A stretch of 5,125 nucleotides of DNA, taken from Treponema sp. Its GTDB lineage: Bacteria; Spirochaetota; Spirochaetia; Treponematales; Breznakiellaceae. Within the stretch, counting starts at the first letter, position 1. Every line of letters starts with the position of its first letter. The translations under genes and the position numbers were made by a program. The stretch spans positions 1-5,125 of the forward strand of contig JAIRUO010000107.1 of the NCBI GenBank assembly GCA_031254385.1, in the 5' to 3' direction. The notes below the pieces were generated by a model. The model did no database searches. It worked only from the letters and a program-made list of their open reading frames with translations, and had not been told where the DNA came from. Positions 1 through 4,638 of the stretch are shown piece after piece.

Positions 1-151
1 AAAATCGCGGCAAAGATCGCAACGATTGCGATGCCCAGGTTAAGGGTGGTATTGGAACTCCTGAAGGTATTGCTACAAAGCGCATCAACACAAACATCAG
101 GGCCGCGCCAATTCCTATGGCTACTACGGTTTTTACAGAAATCTTAAACAT
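1..151 (-). pseudogene. 5' part of ECF-type transporter S component (UPF0397 family), apparently frameshifted
   Basis: The gene starts with ATG at 151-149 behind a good GGAGG (157-161) and runs off the left edge, so only about 50 codons are visible. The first 33 residues (MFKISVKTVVAIGIGAALMF..., ending ...FVAIPSGVP) match the N-terminus of UPF0397 proteins, which are membrane-embedded substrate-binding (S) components of energy-coupling-factor vitamin transporters, riboflavin type. After P33 (codon 55-53) the open frame turns into IPPLTWASQSLRSL, which is unlike the family. Reading one base earlier, from AAT at 53-51, gives NTTLNLGIAIVAIFAAI, exactly the kind of hydrophobic helix the family has here after 'IP.G.PN'. 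One base therefore seems to be missing near 53-55. This is either a real inactivating deletion or a sequencing error. The family assignment is from recall of family motifs, and the S-component substrate is inferred. Confidence 0.68.
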
Positions 152-156
152 ATTTT

Positions 157-161
157 CCTCC
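157..161 (-). promoter_or_regulatory. ribosome binding site of the S-component gene
   Basis: GGAGG on the minus strand, five bases before the ATG at 151. It lies in the 20-base gap after the stop codon of the J-domain gene, so the two genes could share a transcript. It fixes the start of a gene that is otherwise too truncated to call. Confidence 0.7.
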
Positions 162-171
162 GATTAGAATA

Positions 172-594
172 TTATTTTGATAGTTTATACCATTTTTCGA
201 TTCTGTCATAGGCCGAGTTAATGCGTGCCGCCTTTTCGGTAGATTCCTTTATAAAATCTGGGTTGTTGCTGTGCCGATCAGGGTGGTAGACTTTGAGAAG
301 CTTTTTATAGGCATCTTTGCACTCTTCTTCCGTGGCTTCAGGTGTTAGGCCCAGCTCGGCAAAATCCGCTTTTATTTCCGGTGGGACAGAGCGCTTCGAC
401 TTTCCGGCGGCATTAGGCCCGGGATCTTGTCGGCTGTCGGCTTTTTCTCCCCGTAGGAAACCTTCCAGTTCCTCATACGCGGTATTGTAGTCATCGTCAT
501 GACTTCTCCCAAAAGGCTTTTGTCTGTTTAAGTGTTCAGCCCCGTCATTGATATAGCTTTTTAGTACATTGCCCAAGCGGTCCCAGATACCCAT
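172..594 (-). CDS. small J-domain (DnaJ-like) co-chaperone
   Basis: A 140-aa protein with a C-terminal J domain at about residues 76-140. Helix II is EEECKDAYKKLLKVY, followed by the catalytic HPD triad (H104-P105-D106) that stimulates Hsp70 ATPase, then the helix III stretch EKAARINSAYDRIEKW. Residues 1-50 (MGIWDRLGNVLKSY...YEELEGFL) form a separate, probably helical N-terminal segment. It is joined by a polar linker (about 50-70) rich in Lys, Pro, Gly and Asp. There is no zinc-finger region or substrate-binding C-terminal domain, so this is a class III (type C) J protein that probably brings DnaK to a specific client. No signal peptide or membrane segment is seen, so it should be cytoplasmic. 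The start at 594 lacks a clear Shine-Dalgarno; the upstream leader is A/T-rich, preceded by a C-rich patch. The S-component gene follows after 20 bases. Confidence 0.9.
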   Translation of the reverse strand: MGIWDRLGNVLKSYINDGAEHLNRQKPFGRSHDDDYNTAYEELEGFLRGEKADSRQDPGPNAAGKSKRSVPPEIKADFAELGLTPEATEEECKDAYKKLLKVYHPDRHSNNPDFIKESTEKAARINSAYDRIEKWYKLSK

Positions 595-616
595 GATATA
601 TTTTTATCATTTTTTT

Positions 617-636
617 GAGGGAGTGGGGAGTGGGGT
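617..636. repeat. short G-rich heptamer-like repeat (GGGGAGT)
   Basis: On the plus strand the sequence reads GAGGGAGTGGGGAGTGGGGT, about two and a half copies of GGGGAGT. It lies just upstream of the J-domain gene, in the same relation to that gene as the larger 2849-2940 array has to the ABC ATPase gene. The transcript of the J-domain gene would carry it as a C-rich leader segment. It is probably a small member of the same micro-repeat class. Confidence 0.5.
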
Positions 637-687
637 TGATGTTATACTGTATTATTTCAATAAACCAAAAATAATAGGCTCTATTGC

Positions 688-812
688 TAAGGGGGGGAAG
701 GGAAAGCCCTGCCGGTGGCTTTCGGCGTGATTAGACAGAGGCCATGCCAGAGCATGCGTAAAAGAAGGCCACGGCCGCTGAGCCACCGGCAGGGCTTTCC
801 CTTCTCCCCTTA
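688..812. repeat. 125-bp long imperfect palindrome, possible MITE or structured intergenic repeat
   Basis: The arms are 688-720 and 781-812. The inner 24 bases of each arm (697-720 and 781-804) are perfectly complementary, with the core AAGCCCTGCCGGTGGCT/AGCCACCGGCAGGGCTT. The outer part continues with one mismatch and one bulge to TAAGGGG at the left and CCCCTTA at the right. The 60-base centre holds further stems: CATGC-CAGA-GCATG (743-756), GGCC (740-743) with GGCC (767-770), and CGGC/GCCG close to the main stem. No ORF is inside. TA at both tips fits the TA target of IS630/mariner-type elements, so a non-autonomous MITE is plausible. Neither strand has a following T-run, so it is not a standard intrinsic terminator, although it lies downstream of the gene ending at 857. 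Confidence 0.75.
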
Positions 813-856
813 AGAATGAAGCTTTTTATATTTTGTCAAATGAATAATACGGAACA

Positions 857-1159
857 CTAGCGCTTGGTTGTCTTTTGATTCCAGGCGTTTTTTATTCGGG
901 CATTCTCTTCATTCGTAATCGTGGCTGTTTTGGTTGAAACGCTTTGTGTGTTACCTGTTGTTCTACCCCTTAAATTCGGTGCCGGGAGCTTATCGCAGAT
1001 TTCCTGAAGCTTTAACGCCACAGCACTATATTTACCAGCTACGGAAAGATCATTTGCATGTTGGAGCGCAAGGTCTTTATACCCTTTAATAATCATTCCG
1101 AGTTTATCCCGCTCTTTGCAGTTTTTGTGTTTGTTTACCTCTGCTTCTATATTTATCAT
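857..1159 (-). CDS. hypothetical basic 100-aa protein
   Basis: I do not recognise this protein. It has 100 residues, with a predicted helical N-terminal half (INIEAEVNKHKNCKERDKLG, then YKDLALQHANDL and AVALKLQEICDKL) and a polar, Thr/Asn-rich, basic tail ending NQKTTKR. It has no signal peptide, no membrane segment and only two cysteines (residues 14 and 55), so it is probably cytoplasmic. The start at 1159 is supported by AGAGGG (1167-1172) seven bases upstream, and a plausible promoter lies behind that. It is monocistronic in appearance: the large palindrome follows its 3' end, and its own promoter separates it from the ABC operon. The RBS and spacing support a real gene. The function is unknown. 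Confidence 0.65.
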   Translation of the reverse strand: MINIEAEVNKHKNCKERDKLGMIIKGYKDLALQHANDLSVAGKYSAVALKLQEICDKLPAPNLRGRTTGNTQSVSTKTATITNEENARIKNAWNQKTTKR

Positions 1160-1166
1160 TTTTTCA

Positions 1167-1172
1167 CCCTCT
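1167..1172 (-). promoter_or_regulatory. ribosome binding site of the 100-aa protein gene
   Basis: AGAGGG on the minus strand, seven bases before the ATG at 1159. It supports the longest start over the internal Met at residue 22. Confidence 0.55.
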
Positions 1173-1194
1173 GTTAAATGTTAAATATGTTACA

Positions 1195-1222
1195 ATCTTA
1201 GCCATAGACTAACTATACTCAA
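1195..1222 (-). promoter_or_regulatory. possible sigma-70 promoter for the 100-aa protein gene
   Basis: On the minus strand, TTGAGT (1222-1217), a 16-base spacer and TAAGAT (1200-1195) lie about 35 bases before the start codon. Both boxes are imperfect, so this is a weak prediction. Confidence 0.35.
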
Positions 1223-1246
1223 CACAAATGTCAATACAAACAACGA

Positions 1247-1287
1247 CCCCAGTCCCTGATCCCCGTTCCCTTCTTCCTACTCCCTAC
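1247..1287. repeat. degenerate C-rich micro-repeat tract downstream of the ABC operon
   Basis: The plus strand reads CCCCAGTCCCTGATCCCC, then GTTCCCTTCTTCCTACTCCC, a degenerate run of CCCCAGT-type words. It begins at the permease stop codon (1284-1286). It is the same kind of sequence as the G-rich array at 2849-2940 but in opposite orientation, so the ABC operon is flanked by inverted copies. Confidence 0.55.
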
Positions 1288-1943
1288 AGCTCCTTAAACG
1301 CGTATACAGCGCGGGATATAAAAGCAGAAACAGCCAATAGTATAAGCCCTATGCCGAACCCGCATACCAGTATGAGCGGCTGGTGCGTGGAAAAGAATTG
1401 CGTAAAGGCGTTCACATTGCTCAAGAAGTCAGTCCTTTGGGTAAAGAGTATGATCCCGACATAGACCAATATCATCGGAACCATAGCGTATACGCTCGCC
1501 TTTGAGAATGGAACCCGCATATATATTGGGTATTGCACCCCGGCGGCAAAACAATAGTACAGAAACGATATGGCAACATACATAAACCACGACAGCTTAT
1601 CGAAGGGAACACTAACAATCCTCGATATAAGCGGGTATGCCGCGCCTGCCAAAATTATTCCGGCCAGGCCAATGACAAGGGCGTATATATACCGCCCCGC
1701 TACTATTTCGGATTTCTTGAGCGGCAGTATGCCGTATAGCCTATCGACGTTGTTCTTCTCATAGACTGAAAATAGCCCTCCGCCCATATAGGTCGCAAAG
1801 AGCATACATACCAGGGTCGTAAAGTAGGGGCGCTGTACTATAATGCCGATACCGCAAGACACTACGAACATAATCACCATAAGGCGCAGAGTGGACTTTG
1901 CCGCGTATAAGTCCAGCTTTAGCGCGTTAAATACCCTTTTCAT
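1284..1943 (-). CDS. ABC-2 type transporter permease
   Basis: A 219-aa integral membrane subunit of an ABC exporter, partner of the ATPase encoded just upstream. About six membrane segments are visible: residues 19-36, 40-60, 84-106, 118-138, 149-167 and 187-210. Between the second and third is a cytoplasmic loop, EKNNVDRLYGILPLKKSEIVAGRY (62-85). This short loop, with an 'LP-basic-x-EIV-x-x-[KR]Y' pattern, is typical of the compact ABC-2 permeases of the ABC2_membrane_5 type (PF13346). No extracellular domain or signal peptide is present. The start overlaps the ATPase stop as ATGA (1943-1940), and a purine-rich AGGGGGAA within the ATPase 3' end serves as ribosome binding site, so translation is probably coupled. 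The substrate cannot be read from the sequence; relatives are linked to peptide, antibiotic or envelope-stress export. Confidence 0.85.
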   Translation of the reverse strand: MKRVFNALKLDLYAAKSTLRLMVIMFVVSCGIGIIVQRPYFTTLVCMLFATYMGGGLFSVYEKNNVDRLYGILPLKKSEIVAGRYIYALVIGLAGIILAGAAYPLISRIVSVPFDKLSWFMYVAISFLYYCFAAGVQYPIYMRVPFSKASVYAMVPMILVYVGIILFTQRTDFLSNVNAFTQFFSTHQPLILVCGFGIGLILLAVSAFISRAVYAFKEL

Positions 1944-2797
1944 TGATCTTCCCCCTTGCTGATGTAAACGAGGATCTCGTCAATCTTTGGCTGCTCCGTT
2001 ACGATCCTATCCGTCAGTAGGCCGCGCTCGGAAACGGGCAGCAAGCCGTCAAAGCCCATCTTGTTTTGCGAAAGGCCAATGATGCGCGGCTTCATGTCGT
2101 CTGTTAATTCGGCAGTACCGCCCTTAACGACAAGAAAGTGATTCTCCAGGTCGTTCTTTGTGCCTGTATAGAATATTTTGCCGTTTGCGATGAGCGTGAT
2201 ATAGTCAGCGATTTTTTCCAGGTCAGAGGTGATGTGGGTTGAGAAGAACACGCTCTTTTCGCCGTCGGCAATATATTCACGCAGTATGTCAAGCAGTTTG
2301 TCGCGGTCAACAGGGTCTATTCCGCTTGTCGGCTCGTCCAGGATGAGCAGTTTTGCGCCGTGAGACATGGCGACGGCCAGCATCAGCTTCATCTTCATAC
2401 CACGGGATAGCTCTTTTACGCGCTTATCGGGCGGCAGTTTGAACGTGTGCAGATACTCGGCGAATACGGCGCTGTCCCATTGCGCGTAGAACCCTTTTAT
2501 AGCCTTTTCGCAGTCAAGGACGCGCCACGAATCTACAAAGAAAATATCGTCAAATACGGCGGCTAATTCCTGCTTAACGGCCAGTTCGTCCCGAATATTG
2601 TCAAAGCCAAAGACCTTGACCTCGCCAGCCTCCCTACGAGCCATGTTCAGTATACAGCGTATAGTGGTTGTCTTGCCTGCGCCGTTTTGCCCGACAAAGC
2701 CCATGATATACCCAGCCGGAAGCGTAAAGTTAAGGTCGCTCAACGCGAAATCCTGATAGGTCTTGCGGAGATTTTTGACCTCCAAAGCGTTAGTCAT
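1940..2797 (-). CDS. ABC transporter ATP-binding protein (ABC-2 exporter, YtrB-like)
   Basis: A 285-aa nucleotide-binding subunit that powers the permease encoded by the next gene. In order: Walker A GQNGAGKTT (36-44); the Q-loop region around residues 81-86, where the usual Gln is replaced by Asp (VFDDIF); the signature LSRGMKMKL (130-138), with Arg in place of the usual first Gly of LSGGQ; Walker B LLILDEP (150-156); D-loop SGIDPVD (158-164); and the switch histidine H188 in FFSTHIT. The catalytic residues are intact. A C-terminal extension (about 215-285) with beta-type sequence is usual for this group. The start at 2797 has GGAGG (2807-2811) nine bases upstream. In Firmicutes such pairs often follow a GntR-type repressor gene; none is present here. 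The leader region carries a perfect TATAAT next to a long micro-repeat array. Confidence 0.93.
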   Translation of the reverse strand: MTNALEVKNLRKTYQDFALSDLNFTLPAGYIMGFVGQNGAGKTTTIRCILNMARREAGEVKVFGFDNIRDELAVKQELAAVFDDIFFVDSWRVLDCEKAIKGFYAQWDSAVFAEYLHTFKLPPDKRVKELSRGMKMKLMLAVAMSHGAKLLILDEPTSGIDPVDRDKLLDILREYIADGEKSVFFSTHITSDLEKIADYITLIANGKIFYTGTKNDLENHFLVVKGGTAELTDDMKPRIIGLSQNKMGFDGLLPVSERGLLTDRIVTEQPKIDEILVYISKGEDQ

Positions 2798-2806
2798 AGG
2801 TATTGG

Positions 2807-2839
2807 CCTCCATTTTGTTATTGTAACTTTGGTATTATA
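2807..2839 (-). promoter_or_regulatory. -10 box and ribosome binding site of the ABC operon
   Basis: On the minus strand a perfect TATAAT (2839-2834) lies 36 bases before the ATPase start, and GGAGG (2811-2807) lies nine bases before it. The expected -35 position (about 2857-2863) falls inside the G/C-rich repeat array and reads only GTCCCT/TGTCCC, a poor match. The promoter may therefore be weak or activator-dependent. Confidence 0.6.
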
Positions 2840-2848
2840 ACGTGGAAT

Positions 2849-2940
2849 GGGGACTAAGGGACAGGGGACTGAGGAAGGGACTAGGGGACTGAGGGGACTG
2901 GGGGACTAGGGGATTGAGGAAGGGACTAGGGGACTGGGGG
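2849..2940. repeat. GGGGACT micro-repeat array
   Basis: On the plus strand, GGGGACT or near copies start at 2849, 2864, 2884, 2893, 2901, 2909 (GGGGATT) and 2929, separated by short G/A-rich spacers. A 20-base unit, GGGGACTGAGGAAGGGACTA (2864-2883), recurs with one change at 2909-2928. The array is purine-rich on one strand and non-coding. Its style resembles the short tandemly repeated repetitive heptamers known from cyanobacteria; that is a comparison of form only. Confidence 0.85.
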
Positions 2941-2957
2941 AACGTATACAAAATTGT

Positions 2958-3005
2958 CATCAAATTTGATGTCATTGTCATTATTTTTGATGTCAATGAC
3001 ATCAA
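2958..3005. promoter_or_regulatory. paired TGATGTCA palindromes, possible operator
   Basis: Two palindromes stand close together. CATCAAATTTGATG (2958-2971) is perfect. TTGATGTCAATGACATCAA (2987-3005) has perfect 9-base arms around one central base. The word GATGTCA recurs at 2968 and 2989, 21 bases apart, about two helical turns, which suits cooperative protein binding on one face. The site lies between the 3' end of the barrel-protein gene and the micro-repeat array upstream of the ABC operon. It could be an operator, though it is about 120 bases from the ABC -10 box. Hairpins formed here in RNA would have no clear U-tract, so a terminator role is less likely. Confidence 0.45.
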
Positions 3006-3062
3006 TTTTAATTATAGTTTTGAGCGCTTTATTTGTCAGTTGCCCATGTCATAAGCGTTTCG

Positions 3063-4298
3063 TTAAAATGCGAGACCTATTCCTAAATAAAAAAATCTCC
3101 ATCCCGATCCAGATGGAAGCTGATATTTTGAAATAACAATAGGGATAGAAAAACTTGGCATTAAATAAAAACCGCCAGCTTGACCAACATCTATTTTCCA
3201 CCCTATTTCAGGTGTAATTACAAATCCATTTAATCCATGAGCAATATAGGTGGTATAAGTAAGCTCAGTATTATAAACAAAATCATAATAATTATACCTA
3301 TCCCAAAGATTAAAATAACGATAATAACCTAATCCAAGACCCAAAAAGAAGGTCTTACCCGTGGGATACACACGAATGAATGCGTTTATTTCAAAATATG
3401 AAGAAATAGGAAAAAAATTGATTGGCCACCCATAAACACTTACTCCAAGCGATGCTCTGTAACTCAACATCCGTTCATACCTTGCGCCAAAGCCAAAAAC
3501 AGCCATTTCTAATGAAATCCAGTTGTTTTTTGCATTGGCTGCTTTTTCTAGCGGCAGGCTGCTTGCTGCAAAATCCTGCTGCCCTGAACTGGAGACTAGT
3601 CTAAGGGATGCTGGAGGGCCTATTATATATTCAAGAACAATTTCCACCCCGGGTGCCTCTATAGCTCCAGCAGCTTCGGCAATACTTCCAGCGGTATTTA
3701 GAGCCCCTCCAACAGCAGCACCGCCGGGAATCCTACTGGCAATATTTCCAGCAGTCCTTCCAACAGCGCCAGGCCAAATATGAGTTTGTTTAAGTGTCAG
3801 CATATAGCCGCTAATAGTATCCTCAAATTCTATAGTACCTGTCGAAAAATTCTCCCCGTTTACCGTAGCTACCCATCTGTCGCCGTCAAATAGAAATTTC
3901 AAATTATTGCCGGCTATAGGAATAGCAGGCAATTGATTTAAAGCATATTGCACTAATTGTGACAGAGCAGATTGCGGGGTAGAAGTGCTCTCTAGTGATG
4001 AGTTTCCTTGCGATAAATTCTCTTGCAAGCGTTCCTGTCCGGTTCCGGCAGCAGTGTTAAAGACATCGACCATTCCGTTTTCATACCTAATACTCAGCAC
4101 ATTGGATATTTCAATAACAATCGTCGGCCCGTCCAAAAATGCAAAACGTTTGTATCTGATTTCTGAAGAAGATATTTCCAATACCTTTGCTTCAATAATA
4201 TTCCCATCTCTTAAAACAATTAGGTCCTGGGCATTTATTGAAAATATAGCACCCAAAAATAAAAAGATAGCCATAAGAATACAAATTTGTTGTTTCAT
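3063..4298 (-). CDS. exported protein with C-terminal outer-membrane beta-barrel-like domain
   Basis: 411 residues from the chosen start at 4298. An upstream in-frame ATG at 4337 would add 13 polar residues before the signal peptide and overlap the previous gene. The 4298 start has AGAGGA nine bases upstream and gives a clean signal peptide: MKQQ, a hydrophobic core, cleavage after SINA (23). Residues 25-80 are a small beta module (DLIVLRDG, EIRYKRF, GPTIVIE, SIRYENG) seen repeatedly in Treponema and Bacteroidetes exported proteins. There follow a Ser/Gln-rich linker (about 83-115), a beta-rich domain (about 130-235, LFDGDRWVATVNG to EYIIGPPASLRLV) interrupted by a Gly/Ala-rich insert (about 176-217), and aromatic alternating strands from about 257. 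The last residues, YLGIGLAF, end in Phe like an outer-membrane assembly signal. The role is unknown. It probably lies in the outer membrane and is co-transcribed with the 63-aa gene 28 bases upstream. Confidence 0.82.
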   Translation of the reverse strand: MKQQICILMAIFLFLGAIFSINAQDLIVLRDGNIIEAKVLEISSSEIRYKRFAFLDGPTIVIEISNVLSIRYENGMVDVFNTAAGTGQERLQENLSQGNSSLESTSTPQSALSQLVQYALNQLPAIPIAGNNLKFLFDGDRWVATVNGENFSTGTIEFEDTISGYMLTLKQTHIWPGAVGRTAGNIASRIPGGAAVGGALNTAGSIAEAAGAIEAPGVEIVLEYIIGPPASLRLVSSSGQQDFAASSLPLEKAANAKNNWISLEMAVFGFGARYERMLSYRASLGVSVYGWPINFFPISSYFEINAFIRVYPTGKTFFLGLGLGYYRYFNLWDRYNYYDFVYNTELTYTTYIAHGLNGFVITPEIGWKIDVGQAGGFYLMPSFSIPIVISKYQLPSGSGWRFFYLGIGLAF

Positions 4299-4303
4299 AG
4301 ATT

Positions 4304-4312
4304 TATTTCCTC
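4304..4312 (-). promoter_or_regulatory. ribosome binding site deciding the barrel-protein start
   Basis: AAGAGGAAA on the minus strand, centred about nine bases before the ATG at 4298. The alternative ATG at 4337 has no comparable site. This makes the signal-peptide Met the start and leaves the upstream 63-aa gene without overlap. Confidence 0.6.
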
Positions 4313-4326
4313 TTTGCATACATGGA

Positions 4327-4518
4327 TTATTTGTCATGGTGAGGTTCCAAGTTCATTGTCTGTTTAACTACAGTGCCAGAAGTTTCCTGCGCATAGAGCA
4401 AAGCCTTTGAAGCGCCTTTTATGTAGGCCCGGCCTTCATCGCTTATCTTGGGAAGCCATTCTTTGAGCAATTTTATTTCCGGATCATCTAGGTTGACTTC
4501 CTGCTCTGATAACAACAT
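4327..4518 (-). CDS. 63-aa orphan protein divergent from the XRE repressor
   Basis: A small acidic-to-neutral protein that I do not recognise. Its centre, LLKEWLPKISDEGRAYIKGA then SKALLYAQE (17-45), looks like two amphipathic helices of the kind found after the helix-turn-helix in small XRE-family regulators. It could be a dimerisation module that lost its DNA-binding half, or a partner of the divergent repressor. There is no signal peptide or membrane segment. The ATG at 4518 has no Shine-Dalgarno, but a strong promoter (TTGACT-17-TATACT) ends ten bases before it, so the transcript would be almost leaderless. The barrel-protein gene follows on the same strand. The promoter makes this more likely to be real than its length alone suggests. 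Confidence 0.6.
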   Translation of the reverse strand: MLLSEQEVNLDDPEIKLLKEWLPKISDEGRAYIKGASKALLYAQETSGTVVKQTMNLEPHHDK

Positions 4519-4527
4519 AGTTGAAGT

Positions 4528-4556
4528 AGTATATATAACATTGTTGTATTAGTCAA
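4528..4556 (-). promoter_or_regulatory. promoter of the 63-aa/barrel-protein operon
   Basis: On the minus strand, TTGACT (4556-4551), a 17-base spacer and TATACT (4533-4528), each one base from consensus. The predicted transcript start is near 4521, only two or three bases before the ATG at 4518. The spacer contains the 11-mer word shared with the opposite promoter. Confidence 0.75.
4538..4548 (+). promoter_or_regulatory. putative operator copy 1 (ACATTGTTGTA)
   Basis: An exact copy of the 11-mer also found at 4610-4620, lying wholly inside the -35/-10 spacer of the minus-strand promoter. A bound regulator would block RNA polymerase there. A weaker related word, ATGTTGTT, overlaps the start codon of the 63-aa gene on the minus strand (4518-4511). 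Confidence 0.55.
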
Positions 4557-4603
4557 TAAATAATACTAAAAAAACTATTATTATCTCAAAATATACTATT
4601 TTC

Positions 4604-4632
4604 TTGCTCACATTGTTGTAATTTGGTAAAAT
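4604..4632 (+). promoter_or_regulatory. promoter of the XRE repressor gene
   Basis: TTGCTC (4604-4609), a 17-base spacer and TAAAAT (4627-4632). The predicted transcript start falls at about 4638-4640, on the ATG itself (4639). No ribosome binding site is present, so a leaderless mRNA is likely, as for some phage repressors such as lambda cI from its maintenance promoter. Confidence 0.65.
4610..4620 (+). promoter_or_regulatory. putative operator copy 2 (ACATTGTTGTA)
   Basis: The second exact copy of the 11-mer, starting directly after the -35 box inside the spacer of the XRE promoter. It starts 72 bases after copy 1, close to seven helical turns, which would allow looping between the two. 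It suggests autoregulation by the XRE protein. Confidence 0.55.
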
Positions 4633-4638
4633 AATTAT

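Noticed and set aside
688..812. The long palindrome as an integron attC site (Treponema can carry integrons) or as an intrinsic terminator.
   Set aside because: No attC core site pattern (RYYYAAC / GTTRRRY) was found at the arms, and no T-run follows the hairpin on either strand.
2849..2940. The GGGGACT array as a CRISPR array.
   Set aside because: The repeat words are only about seven bases with spacers of a few bases and no unique spacer sequences; it is a micro-repeat.
3021..3060. Inverted repeat AGCGCTTTAT / ATAAGCGTTT just after the barrel-protein stop as a terminator.
   Set aside because: The stem is imperfect with a bulge, the loop is about 18 bases, and the downstream minus-strand sequence is only loosely A/T-rich; support is too weak.
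2954..3136. Plus-strand 60-codon ORF from TTG with a hydrophobic, lipobox-like stretch (MTSILIIVLSALFVSC from the ATG at 2996), reminiscent of a lipoprotein signal or a small hydrophobic toxin.
   Set aside because: It arises from the TGATGTCA palindromes, lacks a convincing ribosome binding site, and its second half is antisense to the end of the barrel-protein gene. Worth only a transcriptome glance.
3523..3783. Plus-strand ORF rich in Ala and Pro.
   Set aside because: Mirror of the Gly/Ala-rich insert of the minus-strand exported protein; the composition explains it.
4299..4337. Thirteen-codon N-terminal extension of the barrel protein.
   Set aside because: It would put polar residues before the signal peptide and has no ribosome binding site, whereas the ATG at 4298 has AGAGGA at good spacing.
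3985..4410. Long plus-strand ORF of 141 codons.
   Set aside because: It is antisense to the signal-peptide gene and the 63-aa gene, has no domain-like sequence and no ribosome binding site; a shadow of the real minus-strand coding frames.
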